DNA of 12,200 bases. Origin: a bacterium. Lineage in GTDB: Bacteria; Patescibacteriota; JABMPQ01; JAQVVF01. Every line of letters begins with the position of its first letter. The stretch's first letter is position 1. The DNA lies in contig JAUWOX010000020.1 in the NCBI GenBank assembly GCA_030611905.1, forward strand, positions 1-12,200, given 5' to 3'. This document shows, piece by piece, positions 10,813 through 12,200 of this stretch. The position numbers were made by a program, and so were the translations under genes. The notes under the pieces were generated by a model. That model was not told the DNA's origin, made no database searches, and worked only from the letters and a program-made list of their open reading frames with translations.

Positions 10813-11048
10813 CTAGCTACCGCCCCAATTGTAGCAATTTTTTTTACGACGGCGTTTGTTCAGTTTTCTCTCTGACGCTTGGTCGGACTGGTTCTCATGG
10901 GGTTTCTCTTTGCTATTGAGTGTCACCCAAAGGTCGGCTGGCTTACCAATCACGCCTTGACTTATATCAGTATAAGGTGGGCTTCCAATAGCCGCCCACA
11001 GGCATCACCTAAACCAGAGCTAATTGTTTTAAGTCGCTCCTCTGCGGT
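10813..11048 (-). pseudogene. Decayed DNA methyltransferase-like fragment
   Basis: Two overlapping frames each hold part of a methylase-like sequence. One (up to 11048) reads TAEERLKTISSGLGDAC; the other (10813-11004) reads AAIGSPPYTDISQGVIGKPA and continues to a stop at 10813. Joined by a one-base shift near 10987-11000 they give 'DA(x)4 GSPPYTDI', matching the (D/N/S)PP(Y/F) catalytic motif of N4-cytosine/N6-adenine methylases. The rest of the domain, including the FxGxG SAM motif, is absent, and the 3' part (KLNKRRRKKNCYNWGGS) looks like junk. The DNA is less AT-rich than its surroundings, suggesting a transferred piece. Weak by itself; frameshifts could also be sequencing errors. Confidence 0.4.
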
Positions 11049-11194
11049 TTACCCACGACTTCGTTATTTTTATCAATTAAGAATTTTCCACAGTTAAAAC
11101 AATGAAATAAATAAATTCTTTCATGGGGAATACAGCGAATGTAGTTTTTCTTGAAGCCTTTTTTGCAGTTCGGACAAGGAATATAGTTGCTCAT
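11009..11194 (-). CDS. Zinc-ribbon protein behind an attenuator, 61 residues
   Basis: MSNYIPCPNCKKGFKKNYIR, then CIPHERIYLFHCFNCGKFL: a four-Cys zinc ribbon (CPNC and CFNC about 25 residues apart) with extra Cys and His between. The ATG follows the U-run of an intrinsic terminator, and the only ribosome site (AGCAGG, eight bases away) is part of the terminator stem, so expression requires that the hairpin does not form. The last ~13 residues (QRSDLKQLALV) lie in DNA shared with the methylase remnant, so the native C-terminus may have been replaced. Role unknown; transcription-factor-like zinc ribbons are common in phages. Confidence 0.65.
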   Translation of the reverse strand: MSNYIPCPNCKKGFKKNYIRCIPHERIYLFHCFNCGKFLIDKNNEVVGKPQRSDLKQLALV

Positions 11195-11270
11195 AAAAAA
11201 AACCTGCTCTTAGTTCTGGCAAGCCCAAATGAACTTGGCAAGTCATTTCTTGCCAGAATTAAAAACAGGT
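11195..11270 (-). terminator. Intrinsic terminator just before the zinc-ribbon ATG
   Basis: A 10-bp upper stem and a 5-bp lower stem separated by a bulged stretch, followed by eight T (11202-11195) and then the ATG at 11194. The stem's 3' arm contains the gene's putative ribosome site, so the same structure would block both elongation and initiation. Confidence 0.75.
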
Positions 11271-11327
11271 TTTCGTTCATTTAGTTTGCCCCGCTTGCCG
11301 TAGGGACGCTCACGCAAGGTGAGACGT
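11195..11327 (-). ncRNA. Structured leader RNA, attenuator-like
   Basis: About 130 bases between a promoter and the zinc-ribbon ATG. State 1: terminator stem ACCTG + TTCTGGCAAG (11270-11249) with CTTGCCAGAA + CAGGT (11223-11202). State 2: CTAAATGAAC (11284-11275) pairs with GTTCATTTGG (11234-11225) around an inner hairpin TGGCAAG/CTTGCCA (11255-11249 / 11242-11236), which consumes the terminator's 5' arm. An upstream GGCAAGC (11299-11293) can also pair with GCTTGCC (11224-11218). A 5' hairpin CTCAC/GTGAG (11323-11309) precedes these. It may act as an attenuator, a riboswitch or a free small RNA. I do not recognise a known RNA family. Confidence 0.65.
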
Positions 11328-11333
11328 AAGATA

Positions 11334-11363
11334 AATATAGACTATTTTAAGGTTCTTTGTCAA
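11334..11363 (-). promoter_or_regulatory. Promoter of the leader RNA
   Basis: Perfect -35 TTGACA (11358-11363), 18-base spacer, -10 TATATT (11334-11339, five of six). The predicted start is near 11327. Unlike the other TTGACA promoters here, it drives a ~130-base leader instead of a leaderless message. An imperfect dyad, TACCAGAAATTTTGGTA, lies directly upstream of the -35 and could be an operator. Confidence 0.7.
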
Positions 11364-11416
11364 GTACCAAAATTTCTGGTATGATAATTACATCTGCTCT
11401 GGTTTTCTCCCAAGGA

Positions 11417-12200
11417 CTACGAGGGCAGTTTTTTCTTGAAAATTTTGTTAAGAATCTTTTTTATTGTTTCTTTCCGTCTTTCTAAAATCTCCAACACTAA
11501 CTGAAAATCATTATAATCATTAATTGGCTGTGTTTTTTTAAGCTTCTCTATTGTTTCTTTAAGCACGGGGACTTCCTTAGCCGTTGTCTGGCACGTTTTT
11601 AACTCTATCCCTCTATCTATCATTAGCTTTTGCTGCTTAGTTGAATCAATTTCCTGATTTTCAATGATTTTATCTTTTTCAACGATTATTTCTTTAAGTT
11701 TTATTACTTTTCCCTCAGCCGTATTTTTACCATCCTCAACTTGTAGAAGCCCTTGAATTTTACCTTTTAACTCCTCTGTCTTTGGTTCACAGTCTAACCA
11801 GCCTTGTTGAGAAATTAAATCTATAAATTCTTTGTAGTTTTTATTTGCTTCTCTTAATTCAATAACTTCTTTTTCAAAATCCTTTCTTTCTTTTAAGACT
11901 TGCTCCCAATATTCTTTGGACTGTCCTAAAAGAGATTCTTCTTTTTCTTCTTTTGGTAGAATAATTAAATAAGACTTGTTGGGATTTCCATCCCGCCAGC
12001 AATTACTCCAAGCATTTGTAAACTCATCTCTTTTATAAAAGTGGTGATCACCGTGTTTCCTATATTCTCCCCAAAAGTTTGGATCATTGACAAAAAAGCC
12101 GTCATCTCGGTATCCAACCATAACAAAGAAATGACCGCCGGTGAACTTTTTATCCTGCCTTGAAGATAATGAGCCGTAGTGGACGAGAGCAATGATGGGA
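11417..12200 (-). CDS. C39-like papain-fold peptidase with coiled-coil tail (partial)
   Basis: The frame continues without a stop to the right edge, so the ATG at 12121 is internal; 26 more codons (PIIALVHYGSLSSRQDKKFT...) are visible and the true start lies outside. PIIALVHYG, then TGGHFFVMVGYRDDGFFVNDP, is the second half of the Peptidase_C39_2 domain: catalytic His in GGHF, and Asp/Asn in NDP. The catalytic Cys must lie beyond the window. After the domain come about 160 residues of Lys/Glu-rich coiled coil (EYWEQVLKERKDFEKEV; KLKEIIVEKDKII) and a basic end (KKILNKIFKKKLPS). In a phage such a protein could cleave peptidoglycan cross-links, process virion proteins or disarm a host peptide; none can be chosen. 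Confidence 0.8.
   Translation of the reverse strand, partial: PIIALVHYGSLSSRQDKKFTGGHFFVMVGYRDDGFFVNDPNFWGEYRKHGDHHFYKRDEFTNAWSNCWRDGNPNKSYLIILPKEEKEESLLGQSKEYWEQVLKERKDFEKEVIELREANKNYKEFIDLISQQGWLDCEPKTEELKGKIQGLLQVEDGKNTAEGKVIKLKEIIVEKDKIIENQEIDSTKQQKLMIDRGIELKTCQTTAKEVPVLKETIEKLKKTQPINDYNDFQLVLEILERRKETIKKILNKIFKKKLPS

Noticed and set aside
10879..11097. Plus-strand ORF of 72 codons
   Set aside because: Antisense to the zinc-ribbon and methylase-like remnant; the sense strand holds recognisable motifs.
11281..11330. tRNA or tRNA-like gene in the GC-richer part of the leader
   Set aside because: No cloverleaf, no T-loop sequence and no acceptor pairing could be found; the segment fits the leader RNA folds better.
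11965..12192. Minus-strand ORF of 75 codons at the right edge
   Set aside because: It is an out-of-frame shadow; the C39-like frame is open to the edge and carries the motif.

Overview
This window is a compact, AT-rich stretch of a tailed double-stranded DNA phage or prophage. Every gene I can support is on the minus strand, so the transcription order runs from position 12200 down to 1. The virus identification rests on a terminase small subunit, a terminase large subunit and a large portal protein in the usual order, followed by small head-region genes. TGA is used as a stop by many of the genes, so the standard bacterial code applies and hosts that recode TGA are unlikely. The host cannot be named from the sequence. 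Purine-rich Shine-Dalgarno sites (AAAGGAG type), TTGACA promoters and a secreted cell-wall-type protein fit a bacterial host. A Patescibacteria (CPR) host is possible but is a guess.

Layout in transcription order. (1) 12200-11417: a C39-like papain-fold peptidase, cut by the window edge, with a long coiled-coil tail. (2) 11363-11195: a strong promoter and a structured leader RNA that ends in an intrinsic terminator placed directly before the ATG of a zinc-ribbon gene. (3) 11194-10381: the zinc-ribbon gene, a decayed DNA-methylase-like fragment and a frameshifted replication-type protein. (4) 10342-8998: a promoter, a 24-codon ORF, a likely single-strand DNA-binding protein, a small zinc protein and an 87-residue protein carrying an internal 24-bp tandem duplication. 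(5) 8994-7872: a near-leaderless promoter, an excisionase-like HTH gene, an RlpA-like secreted protein, three tiny overlapping genes (two of them membrane peptides) and a DUF1660-like zinc protein. (6) 7871-7395: a mosaic non-coding stretch made of copied pieces of two neighbouring genes, with hairpins and a bidirectional terminator. (7) 7394-5608: seven or eight small genes, several with CxxC zinc sites, many introduced by the same short ribosome-binding cassette. (8) 5555-3125: a PD-(D/E)xK-type endonuclease with its own promoter, terS, terL and a DUF2292-like gene. (9) 3128-1: a promoter, portal, a helical scaffold-type protein, three small proteins and the start of a gene cut by the left edge.

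Three features stand out. A family of TTGACA promoters puts the predicted transcription start on, or within a few bases of, the start codon, which implies leaderless mRNAs for portal, the endonuclease, the HTH gene and the leader ORF of the SSB-like gene. The leader at 11195-11327 has mutually exclusive pairings like an attenuator or riboswitch. The mosaic at 7631-7827 looks like a fused mini-gene interrupted by a 103-bp hairpin-bearing unit between 11-bp direct repeats. Several genes here are decayed or lack usual key residues, including Walker A of TerL, so the element may be a defective prophage or a divergent lineage.
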